DNA of 64,000 bases from NCBI GenBank assembly GCA_040222185.1, contig JAVKDP010000034.1:1-64000 (forward strand), read 5' to 3'. A program made the translations under genes and the position numbers. Under the pieces are notes generated by a model. The model ran no database searches. It saw only the letters and a list, made by a program, of their open reading frames with translations, and was not told the origin of the DNA. Source of the stretch: JAVKDP01 sp040222185 (GTDB lineage Bacteria > Bacteroidota > Rhodothermia > Balneolales > Balneolaceae). This document shows positions 43,688 to 53,470 of this stretch, piece by piece. The number at the start of each line of letters is the position of its first letter. The first letter of the stretch is position 1.

Positions 43688-44935
43688 TTGAATAATTCAT
43701 TAAATCCATGGGTAGAAATCCCGACAAACAGTGATTTCTCAATTCACAATCTTCCATTTGGTATTTTTTCTACTAAAGGCCTAACACCAAGAGTTGGTGT
43801 CGCGATAGGTGACCTGATCATAGATCTTTCTGAAGCTCAGAAGTCAGGAATGTTCAGCGATCTGAATATTGAAGCGGATATTTTTGAGAATCCTTTTTTA
43901 AATGATTTTATCGGGCTAGGTAAAGAGGTAACTAACTCTGTCAGAACGCGACTTCAAAATACATTGTGTGATGCAGATTCGGTTCTGCTTTCAAATCCGT
44001 CTGTGTTTGTTGACCAGGAAGATGCAACAATGCACCTGCCGGTCAAGGTTGGAGACTATACTGATTTCTATTCTAGTATTGAGCATGCCACCAATGTCGG
44101 GAAGATGTTTAGAGATCCTGATAATGCACTCCTTCCAAACTGGAGGCATTTACCTGTCGGATATCACGGGCGTGCATCTTCAATTATAGTTTCCGGCCAG
44201 GATATTCATCGCCCGAAAGGTCAAACCAAACCAGCAGATAGCAATCCTGTATTTGGCCCTTCGAAGAGAATGGATTTCGAACTGGAGATGGCCTTCATTG
44301 TTGGAAAAGGAACTGGTTTAGGAGACTCGGTAACAACAGGCTCAGCAGAGGATCATATTTTTGGGATGGTTCTATTCAACGATTGGTCTGCAAGAGATAT
44401 TCAAAAGTGGGAATATGTACCGCTAGGGCCATTTTTGGGAAAGAGTTTTGCATCATCAATCTCTCCATGGGTGGTAACGATGGAAGCGTTGGAACCATTC
44501 AGGGTATCAAGCCCGAAGCAGGAACCGGAAGTTTTACCACACCTTAAGTACTCGGGTGAGAAGAACTTTGACATTAACCTTGAAGTTCAGATTCAGACCG
44601 AAAAAGGTAGTGAAGCAACAACGATCTGCGAGACCAATTTTAAGTATATGTATTGGAACATGGCGCAGCAGCTTACGCATCATACCACAAATGGATGTAA
44701 TATCAATATTGGGGACATGATGGCTTCCGGAACTATTTCAGGGCCAACCCCAGACTCTTTTGGCTCCATGCTGGAGCTATCATGGTCAGGCTCGAAAAAA
44801 ATTGCTCTAAAAGGTGGTGAGGAACGTACTTTTCTTGAAGATGGAGACACTGTAATTATGAAAGGTCATTCTGAAAACAACGGAATCAGGGTTGGTTTTG
44901 GTGAGGTGCGATCTAAATTATTACCAAGTACATAG
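43688..44935 (+). CDS. fahA: Fumarylacetoacetase
   Basis: The 415-residue enzyme hydrolyses fumarylacetoacetate to fumarate and acetoacetate. Motifs include LPFGIFSTKG in the N-terminal SH3-like part, LPVGYHGRASSIIVSG and MDFELEMAFIVGKG with the calcium/active-site acidic residues, and DWSARDIQKWEY. A TTG at 43688 is the only start that retains the conserved N-terminal sequence, so I use it. It lies 18 bases after hmgA. The product acetoacetate is handled by the CoA ligase two genes on. Confidence 0.94.
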   Translation: MNNSLNPWVEIPTNSDFSIHNLPFGIFSTKGLTPRVGVAIGDLIIDLSEAQKSGMFSDLNIEADIFENPFLNDFIGLGKEVTNSVRTRLQNTLCDADSVLLSNPSVFVDQEDATMHLPVKVGDYTDFYSSIEHATNVGKMFRDPDNALLPNWRHLPVGYHGRASSIIVSGQDIHRPKGQTKPADSNPVFGPSKRMDFELEMAFIVGKGTGLGDSVTTGSAEDHIFGMVLFNDWSARDIQKWEYVPLGPFLGKSFASSISPWVVTMEALEPFRVSSPKQEPEVLPHLKYSGEKNFDINLEVQIQTEKGSEATTICETNFKYMYWNMAQQLTHHTTNGCNINIGDMMASGTISGPTPDSFGSMLELSWSGSKKIALKGGEERTFLEDGDTVIMKGHSENNGIRVGFGEVRSKLLPST

Positions 44936-44938
44936 AAT

Positions 44939-45844
44939 ATGGACCACTCCTTCAAAACGATTGACCCAAAAAGTCTTTCTATACCTGAACGGCAAAATCT
45001 TCTGAGCTCTGCGGTAGCTCCCCGCCCTATTTCTTTTGCAAGTACTGTTGATTTAGATGGAAACGTAAATCTGAGTCCATTCAGCTTTTTTAATGTCTTT
45101 TCATCCAATCCTCCTATTCTCATTTTTTCACCAGCAAGACGTGGCAGAGACAATACGACCAAACATACATACCAAAATGTGAAGGTAGTTCCAGAAGTGG
45201 TGATCAATATTGTTAACTACCCAATGGTTGAACAGATGTCGCTGGCAAGTACAGAATATGCCAAGGGAGTGAATGAGTTTACAAAGGCTGGATTTACAGA
45301 AATTGCTTCTGAAACAATTAAGCCGCCCAGAGTTGCTGAAAGCCCGGTTTCTTTCGAGTGTACTGTGGATCAGGTGATAGAGCTTGGAACAGAAGGCGGG
45401 GCAGGAAACCTGGTATTAGCCAGGGTTCAGCTTATTCATGTGAATGAGAAATACCTGGATGATACCGGAAAATTGGATACAACGATCCTCGATTTAATCG
45501 GGCGAATGGGAGGCAGCTGGTACACCCGTTCTGGTAAAGAGTCTTTATTTGAAATACCCAAGCCACTGCAAACGAAAGGAATTGGAGTGGATCAACTGCC
45601 TATTTCAGTTCAACGAAGTGAGGTATTAACCGGGAATAACCTGGGGCGTTTAGGCAATATCGAGCAAGTACCAACTCCTGATCAGATTAATAAAGTAAAA
45701 GGGATGTTGGAGGAGATAGGACTTTCAAAATCATATTCGGGAAATGAATTGAGAACTAAGGTTCATGAATTAGCCAAGTCTGTGTTGGAAGACGGAAACC
45801 CAATTCAGGCACTAGCTATTTTGCTTGCGATCGAAGATGAATGA
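44939..45844 (+). CDS. Flavin reductase-like FMN-binding protein
   Basis: The 301-residue protein has a flavin-reductase (FMN-binding split barrel) domain (about 20-185; SAVAPRPISFASTVDLDGNVNLSPFSFFNVF) and a helical C-terminal extension of about 110 residues that is not part of the core. It starts 3 bases after fahA and overlaps the CoA ligase gene by 8 bp, so it is a fixed part of the operon. Its job in homogentisate breakdown is unknown; the isomerase that should act between HmgA and FahA is missing from the operon. Confidence 0.85.
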   Translation: MDHSFKTIDPKSLSIPERQNLLSSAVAPRPISFASTVDLDGNVNLSPFSFFNVFSSNPPILIFSPARRGRDNTTKHTYQNVKVVPEVVINIVNYPMVEQMSLASTEYAKGVNEFTKAGFTEIASETIKPPRVAESPVSFECTVDQVIELGTEGGAGNLVLARVQLIHVNEKYLDDTGKLDTTILDLIGRMGGSWYTRSGKESLFEIPKPLQTKGIGVDQLPISVQRSEVLTGNNLGRLGNIEQVPTPDQINKVKGMLEEIGLSKSYSGNELRTKVHELAKSVLEDGNPIQALAILLAIEDE

Positions 45845-47795
45845 TGAACATCGAATATTATGGGAGCCTTCAGCGGAGTTTATTGAAAACTCTAACTTGA
45901 AACACTATGAGAACTGGCTACTCGAGAATAAAAAATTAAGCTTTAGAAGCTATCAGGAACTTTGGGCCTGGTCAAATGATCAGCTAGAAGATTTTTGGTT
46001 AAGCCTTTGGGAATACTTCGGGATAAAGAGTGAAGGAGAGTTCAGTAAGGTGATCAGCGACCAGGAAATGCCCGGAACAAAATGGTTTGAGGGTGCGAAG
46101 CTGAGTTATGCGGAACATATTTTTGAACAATACTCTGATGATCGGCCTGCCCTTCACTTCAAACAAGAAGGCCAACCTGTACAAACTACTTCATGGGCTG
46201 AACTAAAGGCTTCAGTTAGCAGGGTTCGCACCTATTTTAAAAGTATTGGAATCAAAAAAGGCGATTGTATTGCTGGCTATCTCCCAAACACACCAGAAGC
46301 GATTATTTCATTCCTGGCAGCGAACTCACTGGGGGCGATATGGTCTTGTTGTTCTCCTGACTTTGGAGTTAAAACTGTATTGGATCGTTTTAGCCTGATC
46401 GAGCCGAAGGTCCTGATAGCCTCAAATGGATATGTTTATGGTGGAAAGACTATAAGCCGGGTTTCAGAAGTAGACCAAATCTCGAATTCTATTTCTTCAA
46501 TTAAGGAAGTGATTCTAATCCCCATGATAAGAGAGGAAGGAGAGCAAGAGGAAATCGGGACTTCATGGGGAAGTGTGATGGAGACAGTTCCGGAAGCGCT
46601 GACCTTTGAAAAAGTAGAATTCGAGCACCCGATCTGGGTACTGTACTCGTCGGGAACTACCGGAAAACCAAAGGCAATTACTCATTCTCATGGCGGTGTT
46701 TTGCTGGAGCATCTTAAATACATGCATTTTCATAATGATGTAAAACCGGGCGAGAATTTTTTCTGGTTTACAACTACAGGCTGGATGATGTGGAATTTTC
46801 TCCAGGCCAGTCTGCTTGCAGGTGCAACCGCGGTTCTTTTTGATGGAAGCCCGGGCTATCCGGATTTAAATACTCTTTGGGAGTTAACAGATGAGTTGCC
46901 TATTCATCACTTTGGGACAAGTGCTCCATTCCTTATAGCATGTATGAAAAAAGGTCTTTCTCCAGGAAAAGAATTAAACCTGGCTTCGTTAAGATCCATT
47001 GGTTCAACAGGAGCGCCACTTCCTCCGGAAGCATTTGACTGGGTATATAAGCATGTTTCTGAAGATGTCTGGCTCTGCTCGATGAGTGGAGGAACAGACG
47101 TTTGTACAGCTTTTGTTGGAGGCATTCCATATGAACCAGTACATAGAGGAACCATCCAGGGACGCGCTTTGGGCTGTAATCTTGTCGGGTTTAATGAAGA
47201 AGGAACTGAAGTGATCGGATCGCTTGGAGAAATGGTAATTACAAAGCCTATGCCTTCTATGCCGATATACTTTTGGGGAGATGAAAACAATGAAAGATAC
47301 CGATCCAGTTATTTTGAAAAATTCCTGGGGTATTGGGCACATGGAGATTGGATCAAAGTATTTGAAAATGGAAGCCTGATTATCCAGGGAAGATCTGATG
47401 CCACATTAAACAGGAAGGGTATTCGTATTGGAACCGCAGAAATCTATGCAGTACTGGATAAAATACCTGGCATAAAAGATAGCCTGATTGTTAACCTTGA
47501 GCGGGAAGGAGGCGACGATTTCATGCCCTTATTTGTGGTAACCGATGCAGGAACCTCGATAGAAGAGTTATCGGGCATTGTAAAGTCCTCATTGCGAGAA
47601 CAGTGCTCACCCCGTCATGTGCCGGATGCTATTTTCGAAGCTCCCGATATTCCATATACATTAAGCGGAAAGAAGATGGAGGTCCCCGTTAAGAAAGCAC
47701 TGCTTGGGATGGACATCACAAAAAGCATAAACAAAGATGCCTGCCGAAACCCCGAAGCAATGGACGCTTTTATAGAGTTGGCTGGAAGTTTCTGA
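45837..47795 (+). CDS. acsA-like: Acetoacetate-CoA ligase
   Basis: About 652 residues from the ATG at 45837 (M-N-D-E-H); an in-frame TTG lies 12 bases upstream. It is an acetoacetyl-CoA synthetase of the ANL superfamily, with WLENKKLSFRSYQELWAWS and LYSSGTTGKPKAITHSHGG (P-loop) and a C-terminal catalytic lysine region LSGKKMEVPVKK. It activates acetoacetate from FahA to acetoacetyl-CoA for thiolysis. It overlaps the flavin reductase gene by 8 bp. The symbol is a convenience; the gene is not named in a model organism. Confidence 0.9.
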   Translation: MNDEHRILWEPSAEFIENSNLKHYENWLLENKKLSFRSYQELWAWSNDQLEDFWLSLWEYFGIKSEGEFSKVISDQEMPGTKWFEGAKLSYAEHIFEQYSDDRPALHFKQEGQPVQTTSWAELKASVSRVRTYFKSIGIKKGDCIAGYLPNTPEAIISFLAANSLGAIWSCCSPDFGVKTVLDRFSLIEPKVLIASNGYVYGGKTISRVSEVDQISNSISSIKEVILIPMIREEGEQEEIGTSWGSVMETVPEALTFEKVEFEHPIWVLYSSGTTGKPKAITHSHGGVLLEHLKYMHFHNDVKPGENFFWFTTTGWMMWNFLQASLLAGATAVLFDGSPGYPDLNTLWELTDELPIHHFGTSAPFLIACMKKGLSPGKELNLASLRSIGSTGAPLPPEAFDWVYKHVSEDVWLCSMSGGTDVCTAFVGGIPYEPVHRGTIQGRALGCNLVGFNEEGTEVIGSLGEMVITKPMPSMPIYFWGDENNERYRSSYFEKFLGYWAHGDWIKVFENGSLIIQGRSDATLNRKGIRIGTAEIYAVLDKIPGIKDSLIVNLEREGGDDFMPLFVVTDAGTSIEELSGIVKSSLREQCSPRHVPDAIFEAPDIPYTLSGKKMEVPVKKALLGMDITKSINKDACRNPEAMDAFIELAGSF

Positions 47796-47800
47796 TATTT

Positions 47801-47875
47801 CTTCTTCGGAACCCTGAGCGTACCCGCGAAGAATCTAGCGATTCATGCGCTAAGACTCTTCTAAAGCATGATCAG
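47801..47875. repeat. Degenerate dispersed palindromic repeat remnant
   Basis: The 230-bp gap between the acetoacetate-CoA ligase and the choice-of-anchor B gene holds a stretch resembling the dispersed repeat (CTTCTTCGGAACCCTGAGCG then GAAGAATCTAGCGATTC). The match is partial. The remaining ~150 bp is AT-rich and probably contains the promoter of the next gene, but I do not see a defined site. Confidence 0.4.
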
Positions 47876-48025
47876 GTTGACAAATCATAGTTTAAATCAA
47901 AGATGAGGAGCCAATTCAATTTCTTTTCATCTTTTAAAAAATATTACACTAAATAACTAGTATAATCTATTCTGGGTGACTTCTTTTATATTCAACCCGC
48001 AAATTTTAATAAATACAACCAATCC

Positions 48026-50404
48026 ATGAAACGCATCTCAATTTTATTCTATACGTTTTCTATTGTATTGACTGCTCAATATGCTTTTGCACAAACCACT
48101 CCAGATGGCATCATGCCACAACTACAAGGGTTTGGACAAGCTGTTGAGATTTCGAACGGAAACGTATTCATCGGGGAACCTAATAACGTTCATATTCCCG
48201 GCGCTGTGTACATCTTTACAAAAGACGGAGAAAACTGGATACAAAGTAATATGATCAAGGCCGATAATGGTGAAATCGGTGACAGATTTGGATCTTCAAT
48301 ATCTGCAAACGGGAACCTGCTAATGGTAGGCGCCCCTAATAGAAACGATGGCGAGGGCGGCGCTTATATTTTTGCACAGGCAGACGACGGTACCTGGTCA
48401 CAATTAACCATGTTTACAGTTGTTTCAGACTCTGCAGTTAGTTCTGCAGGCTCCGATGTGGCCCTGAGTGATGGATACGCATTTGTGGGAATACCATCTT
48501 ATGAAACAGGAGCTGTAGTTGTATACAAAGAAAATGAAGGAGTATGGTTGCAAGATACCATCATCATGAATCCAGATACAGCAGAGTCCCAATTTGGTAG
48601 TGCGATAGATGTAGATGGAATGAATCTTTTAGTAGGAGCTCCAACTCAGGATGGAGGTGCGGCTTTTGTATACTCCTTAGACGATGAGAATAACTGGTCG
48701 CTTAATAGCACTCTTAAATACAACTCGCTAACGGAAGAAAGTCGATACGCAAGTGAAGTTGCTATTAAAGGTGATTTAGCAATTGTTGGTGCATACCGAA
48801 ATAACTCTATCGGAACTGCATTTGTGTTCCGTCAAACAGAAGATGGTTGGGTTTCTGATGGCCAGTTAGCAGCTTTTGATCAAAGGCAGCGTCATTCTTT
48901 TGGATATGCCATTTCTTTTGCTGAAAGCGAAGTATTGGTTGGAGCAGTAAATGCAAACGGAGGAACGGGTACTATTTATCGTTTCCCTATGGATGAAGAT
49001 GGAAACTGGGCTGGTTCAACTAAAATAGAAAGCTCAGGCCAGCAACGTGGAGATTTCTACGGTGCTTCACTTGCTACAGAAGGAGGCATTGTTGTTACCG
49101 GCTTAACCGGTGGTGATTTCCGAGCTGGTAAAGCGGCAATTTTAGAATTGGACGACAGTGGAAACTGGATAACTTCTAATGTTGTAATTAGTGAACCTGT
49201 TGGCCTTCTGGCTTCTGTAACAGAAGGAAAAGTTGATTGTGATGCTGGTGCAGCTGGTATTTTTGGTTGTGAGCAAGTTAACCTGGTTTCTTTCCTTCCG
49301 ACGAGAGATGTTGGCGGAGAACGAGGAGTAAGACTAAATGATATTTGGGGTTGGGAAGACCCGGAAACAGGAAAAGAATATGCACTAGTAGGTCGTTCTG
49401 AGGGAACTTCTTTTGTTGATCTTAGTGATCCTTCAAATCCTGTATATGTAGCAAACCTACCTATGACAGAAGGCGCACGCGCAAATGTTTGGCGCGACAT
49501 CAAAGTGTATAAAGATCATGCATACATCGTTGCTGATGGAGCTGGACCACATGGAATGCAAGTTGTTGACTTAACAAAATTGCGTGCATATGACGGAGAG
49601 GCTCTATTGCTTGAAGAAGATTTCGTGTACGACAATGTAAATAGTGCACACAATGTGGTAATTAATGAAGAAACAGGATATGCATATATCGTAGGTGCAA
49701 GAGGTGGTGGTACCACTTGCGGCGGTGGCCTCCATATGGTAAATATCCAGGATCCTAAAAAACCTGAATTTGCGGGATGTTTTGCTGACCCCTCAACTGG
49801 CCGTAGTGGAACAGGATATTCTCATGATGCCCAATGTGTGATTTACAATGGTCCGGATGAGGAGCATCAAGGCAAAGAAGTTTGTGTAGGAGCTAATGAA
49901 ACTGCCATCAGTGTAGCAGACGTAACTGATAAAGATAACCCAATCGCTCTTTCTACTGGTTCATATCCAGATTATGGATACGTTCACCAGGGATGGTTTT
50001 CTGAAGATCAAAGGTATTTCTATCAAAACGATGAGTTGGATGAGTTAATAGGAAATGTTACTGAAACACGTACTATAATCTGGGATCTAACGGATTTAGA
50101 TGATCCACAAGTTCTTGCTCAATTCTTCAATGATAATGCATCTTCTGATCACAACCTGTACATAAAAGATAACCTGATGTACCAATCAAATTATGTAAGC
50201 GGTCTTCAGGTATTCGATATCAGCGATGCTGCGAACCCTAAGAAAGTTGGTTATTTCGACACCTTCCCATTCACGGATGATGCCGCAGGTTTTAGCGGTA
50301 CCTGGAGTAACTACCCATACTTCAAAAGTGGAGTGGTAGTAATGACCAGCGGAACAGAAGGTTTGTTTGTACTGGAAACAACCCCGGAACTAATTAATCG
50401 ATAA
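48026..50404 (+). CDS. Secreted choice-of-anchor B family beta-propeller protein
   Basis: The 792-residue protein has a signal peptide (1-23, ending YAFAQ), an FG-GAP-like first half (about 60-400) and an LVIVD-type second half (about 430-790; SFVDLSDPSNPVYVANL, GGGLHMVNIQDPKKPEF, LQVFDISDAANPKKVGY). No type IX or PEP-CTERM tail is seen, so its anchoring is unclear. It follows the homogentisate operon and ends in its own terminator. Function unknown. Confidence 0.8.
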   Translation: MKRISILFYTFSIVLTAQYAFAQTTPDGIMPQLQGFGQAVEISNGNVFIGEPNNVHIPGAVYIFTKDGENWIQSNMIKADNGEIGDRFGSSISANGNLLMVGAPNRNDGEGGAYIFAQADDGTWSQLTMFTVVSDSAVSSAGSDVALSDGYAFVGIPSYETGAVVVYKENEGVWLQDTIIMNPDTAESQFGSAIDVDGMNLLVGAPTQDGGAAFVYSLDDENNWSLNSTLKYNSLTEESRYASEVAIKGDLAIVGAYRNNSIGTAFVFRQTEDGWVSDGQLAAFDQRQRHSFGYAISFAESEVLVGAVNANGGTGTIYRFPMDEDGNWAGSTKIESSGQQRGDFYGASLATEGGIVVTGLTGGDFRAGKAAILELDDSGNWITSNVVISEPVGLLASVTEGKVDCDAGAAGIFGCEQVNLVSFLPTRDVGGERGVRLNDIWGWEDPETGKEYALVGRSEGTSFVDLSDPSNPVYVANLPMTEGARANVWRDIKVYKDHAYIVADGAGPHGMQVVDLTKLRAYDGEALLLEEDFVYDNVNSAHNVVINEETGYAYIVGARGGGTTCGGGLHMVNIQDPKKPEFAGCFADPSTGRSGTGYSHDAQCVIYNGPDEEHQGKEVCVGANETAISVADVTDKDNPIALSTGSYPDYGYVHQGWFSEDQRYFYQNDELDELIGNVTETRTIIWDLTDLDDPQVLAQFFNDNASSDHNLYIKDNLMYQSNYVSGLQVFDISDAANPKKVGYFDTFPFTDDAAGFSGTWSNYPYFKSGVVVMTSGTEGLFVLETTPELINR

Positions 50405-50422
50405 CATAGATTATTGACGGAC

Positions 50423-50468
50423 GGCAGTATCTCTTCAAAGTGAACTTGTATGAGATACTGCCTTTTTT
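50423..50468 (+). terminator. Intrinsic terminator after the choice-of-anchor B gene
   Basis: The arms GGCAGTATCTC (50423-50433) and GAGATACTGCC (50452-50462) pair perfectly over 11 bp and are followed by TTTTTT (50463-50468). Any upstream start for the next gene at 50440 would lie inside this hairpin, which supports the later ATG at 50545. Confidence 0.88.
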
Positions 50469-50544
50469 AATTTACGACCCGCAGCTATTCATCTCTTATA
50501 AATCTGCAATGATACTTTTCTCGCCAAATAGCATAAAAAAGACC

Positions 50545-51633
50545 ATGATAACCCTATTACTGGCTTTATTTACTTTTTTGGGAAGCAATCAAGTCTTAAG
50601 CCAGGAATTTGTATATGTATGTAACCAGAATTCGGCTTCTATCTCGGTCATTAATGTAGCCACCCTGGAAGTTGAAACAACTATCGATCTGCAAACGCTT
50701 GGTTTTTCAGAAAATGCAAAGCCTCATCATGCCACAGTTGAACCAAATGGCTCTTTCTGGTACGTTACATTAATTGGGGAGAACCGGGTATTAAAATTCG
50801 ACAGGGAAAATAAGTTAGTAGGTCAAACAGAAATGGAAGTCCCGGGTTTACTCGCCCTTCACCCTACCAAAGATATTTTATTCGTAGGCCGCTCAATGAG
50901 CGCCGTTAACCCTCCACAGAGTTTTGGGGTTGTTTCTCGAAGCGATATGCAGCTAAAAGAGGAGGTGGATCTATTTTTTACCCGTCCACACGCGATAGCG
51001 ACCATTGCGAATAATGAACATGTATTTGTTGCAAGCCTTGTCTCCAATCAAATCCTAAGTGTTGATACCGAAACTCAGGAACAAGAGTTGATAACAATGG
51101 AAGGGATGAACCACATGTTTGTAAATTTTGCCATTTCGCCTGACCAGGAAACGATGGTGGGGACTACCCAAATGACGGGAAAATTACTTGTTTTTGATAT
51201 CAAAGACCTTCTTTCTCCTCAGCTAAAGAAAACCATTGATGTAAATGCGCAGCCATGGCACCCCGTGTATTCAGATGATGGAACCCGTGTTTATTTCGGA
51301 AATAAGGAAGATAATTCTATCACCGTAATGAATATGACCAACTTAACTATAGAAAAAGTAATTGAAGGTGAAGGGCTTTCCCGCCCTCATGGGGCAGTTT
51401 TAAGCAGCGATAATAAGTATCTCTTTGTTACCAATAATAACATGATAATGAACATGGGCGGGATGGATGATAAGCAAGATCACGGTGAACACGGCAATCA
51501 TGGCTCTCACTCAAATCATGAAGAGATGGAAATGGCAAAGCCGGGAATGGTTACCGTAGTTGATACAGAAACCCTTGAAATAGTAAAGGTAATCCCTGTG
51601 GGTATGAACCCTACAGGAATTGGAAGCAGATAA
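50545..51633 (+). CDS. Secreted YncE-like beta-propeller with Met/His-rich loop
   Basis: About 362 residues from the ATG at 50545 (signal peptide LLLALFTFLGSNQVLSQ). The protein is a seven-bladed YncE-type repeat propeller (YVCNQNSASISVINVATLEVE, KPHHATVEPNGSFWYVTL, RPHGAVLSSDNKYLFVTNN). Just before the last blade is a loop dense in Met and His (NMIMNMGGMDD...HGEHGNHGSHSNHEEMEM), a composition typical of copper-binding segments. It sits 4 bases from the FG-GAP lipoprotein gene and is probably co-transcribed with it. Confidence 0.8.
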   Translation: MITLLLALFTFLGSNQVLSQEFVYVCNQNSASISVINVATLEVETTIDLQTLGFSENAKPHHATVEPNGSFWYVTLIGENRVLKFDRENKLVGQTEMEVPGLLALHPTKDILFVGRSMSAVNPPQSFGVVSRSDMQLKEEVDLFFTRPHAIATIANNEHVFVASLVSNQILSVDTETQEQELITMEGMNHMFVNFAISPDQETMVGTTQMTGKLLVFDIKDLLSPQLKKTIDVNAQPWHPVYSDDGTRVYFGNKEDNSITVMNMTNLTIEKVIEGEGLSRPHGAVLSSDNKYLFVTNNNMIMNMGGMDDKQDHGEHGNHGSHSNHEEMEMAKPGMVTVVDTETLEIVKVIPVGMNPTGIGSR

Positions 51634-51637
51634 TCCA

Positions 51638-53455
51638 ATGAATTCAGCTTTATCTATAAAAGTTACTTCTTGTACAATTATCGTACTCTTATCAGTTGCT
51701 TGTAATCCAATACTAAAAAAATCCAATTCAGCTCATAAAGCGTCGACTTATACCCGGGTAATTGATCCTTTTCCAGTGATTGCTGGGAATGGGGATAAAA
51801 TGGATCACCCCTTTTTAGGTGGATTGAATACGCCACGCCCACAATTTTTGGATATTGATGCGGATGGAGATCCTGATTTATTCGTACAGGAACACACCGA
51901 TGAGCTGATGTTCTTCGAAAACACAAATCCTGATTCTGAAGCTCCGCTCACTTTTAGAACTGATGCATTTCAAAATATTGAAATTGGAGAATGGTTCCGG
52001 TTTATAGATATGGATCAGGATGGAGATTTTGATCTGCTCACAGAAAAACCGTTCAGTTATCTCAGCTTTTATCGTAATGAGGGTTCTCCTGAGAACCCGG
52101 TTTATGTTTTAGCGGCAGACTCATTAAAAGATGCGCAAGGGACCCCCATTTTTTCTGATCGTCAGAACATTCCCAACGTTACGGATATTGACTCCGATGG
52201 ACTTCTTGACCTCTTTATTGGAAGCCTTGATGGAACAGTAACCAGGTATGAATCTATTGGTGACGATGATGATGGTTTGCCTATGTTTCAACTTGTCACT
52301 TCCAGGTTTCAAAACATCGAAATCGTCAATGAATTTGGCACGATGCATGGGGCGAATACTATGACTTTTATGGATATCGACTCCGATGGCGATGAAGACA
52401 TTTTTTGGGGGGACTTTTTTGAACCAGGCGTTCTCCTCCTGGAAAATACCGGGAACAGGAATAGAGCAAATTTCCAGCGCGCACCTCAGCGTTTTCCAAA
52501 AAATGATCCTGTTGAAACAAGTGGATATAACGCCCCGGCTCTAATAGATTGGGGAAATGACGGGGACGCCGATCTTTTTCTGGGGGTTCTTGGAGGTGCT
52601 TTTAATGCAAACCTCACCATTGCGGAAAATTTCTATTTTTATGAACAAGAAGATGAAGAGTTTACCCTGGTTACCCGCAAGTTTCTGGAAACCATCGATG
52701 TTGGAGATGAAAGTATTCCTGCTGTAGGTGATTTAGATGGTGATGGCGATATGGATCTATTGCTTTCAAACAAAATTGATCCCGGCGACCTAAAAACCTC
52801 CAAGGTGTATCGATTTGAAAATCGAGGTAACGAGAAGAACCCGGAATTTCATCTTACTGGCACTATGAATCTGCCCAGGGCCTATCACTATGCCCCGGAA
52901 CTTGCTGACTTAAATGGTGACGGGTTGCCCGACTTATTACTTGGAAACTGGAAAGGGCAGGTGCAATATTATTCGAATAATGGCAGTGACTTTGACCTGG
53001 CTATTGATGAGCTGGTAAAACTCCCTCGCGGTAGTAATGCAGTTCCCCGTGCTGTTGATATAGATGCTGATGGAGATTTGGATTTGGTTCTTGGGTCATC
53101 TAGTGGATTGTTATACCTATATGAAAACACGGGATCTAAAACGGAGCCTGCATTTACCTTTAGAGAAGACGCTTTTCAAGGAATTGAAACCAAACACCGA
53201 AGTGCTCCTGCCTTCAATGATATGGATGGAGACGGTGACCTCGACTTGATGATTGGCAGCAAAATTGAAGGGATTTTCTACTTCAGAAATGACGGTGATG
53301 CAAACGTTCCTAACTTTGTGAGATCAGAAATCCCATTCCCGGTCGCCACCGCTCCATTAAGCGCCCCTCTTTTTGTGGATCTGGATGGAGACTCTATTAA
53401 TGAGTTTCTGGTAGGCACCAGAAGTGGTGGAATACTTTATTATCAACTTAAATAG
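51638..53455 (+). CDS. FG-GAP/VCBS-repeat lipoprotein
   Basis: About 605 residues from the ATG at 51638; an ATG 18 bases earlier overlaps the YncE-like gene. It starts with a lipoprotein signal (CTIIVLLSVACNPILK). The rest is a long run of calcium-binding FG-GAP/VCBS repeats with DxDxDGDxD loops (FLDIDADGDPDLF, FIDMDQDGDFDLL, DIDSDGLLDLFIGSLDG, DLDGDGDMDLLLSN, and more), forming a propeller. It may be an outer-membrane surface scaffold. It sits between the Met/His-rich propeller gene and hppD. Confidence 0.85.
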   Translation: MNSALSIKVTSCTIIVLLSVACNPILKKSNSAHKASTYTRVIDPFPVIAGNGDKMDHPFLGGLNTPRPQFLDIDADGDPDLFVQEHTDELMFFENTNPDSEAPLTFRTDAFQNIEIGEWFRFIDMDQDGDFDLLTEKPFSYLSFYRNEGSPENPVYVLAADSLKDAQGTPIFSDRQNIPNVTDIDSDGLLDLFIGSLDGTVTRYESIGDDDDGLPMFQLVTSRFQNIEIVNEFGTMHGANTMTFMDIDSDGDEDIFWGDFFEPGVLLLENTGNRNRANFQRAPQRFPKNDPVETSGYNAPALIDWGNDGDADLFLGVLGGAFNANLTIAENFYFYEQEDEEFTLVTRKFLETIDVGDESIPAVGDLDGDGDMDLLLSNKIDPGDLKTSKVYRFENRGNEKNPEFHLTGTMNLPRAYHYAPELADLNGDGLPDLLLGNWKGQVQYYSNNGSDFDLAIDELVKLPRGSNAVPRAVDIDADGDLDLVLGSSSGLLYLYENTGSKTEPAFTFREDAFQGIETKHRSAPAFNDMDGDGDLDLMIGSKIEGIFYFRNDGDANVPNFVRSEIPFPVATAPLSAPLFVDLDGDSINEFLVGTRSGGILYYQLK

Positions 53456-53470
53456 ATAGTAATATTTCCT

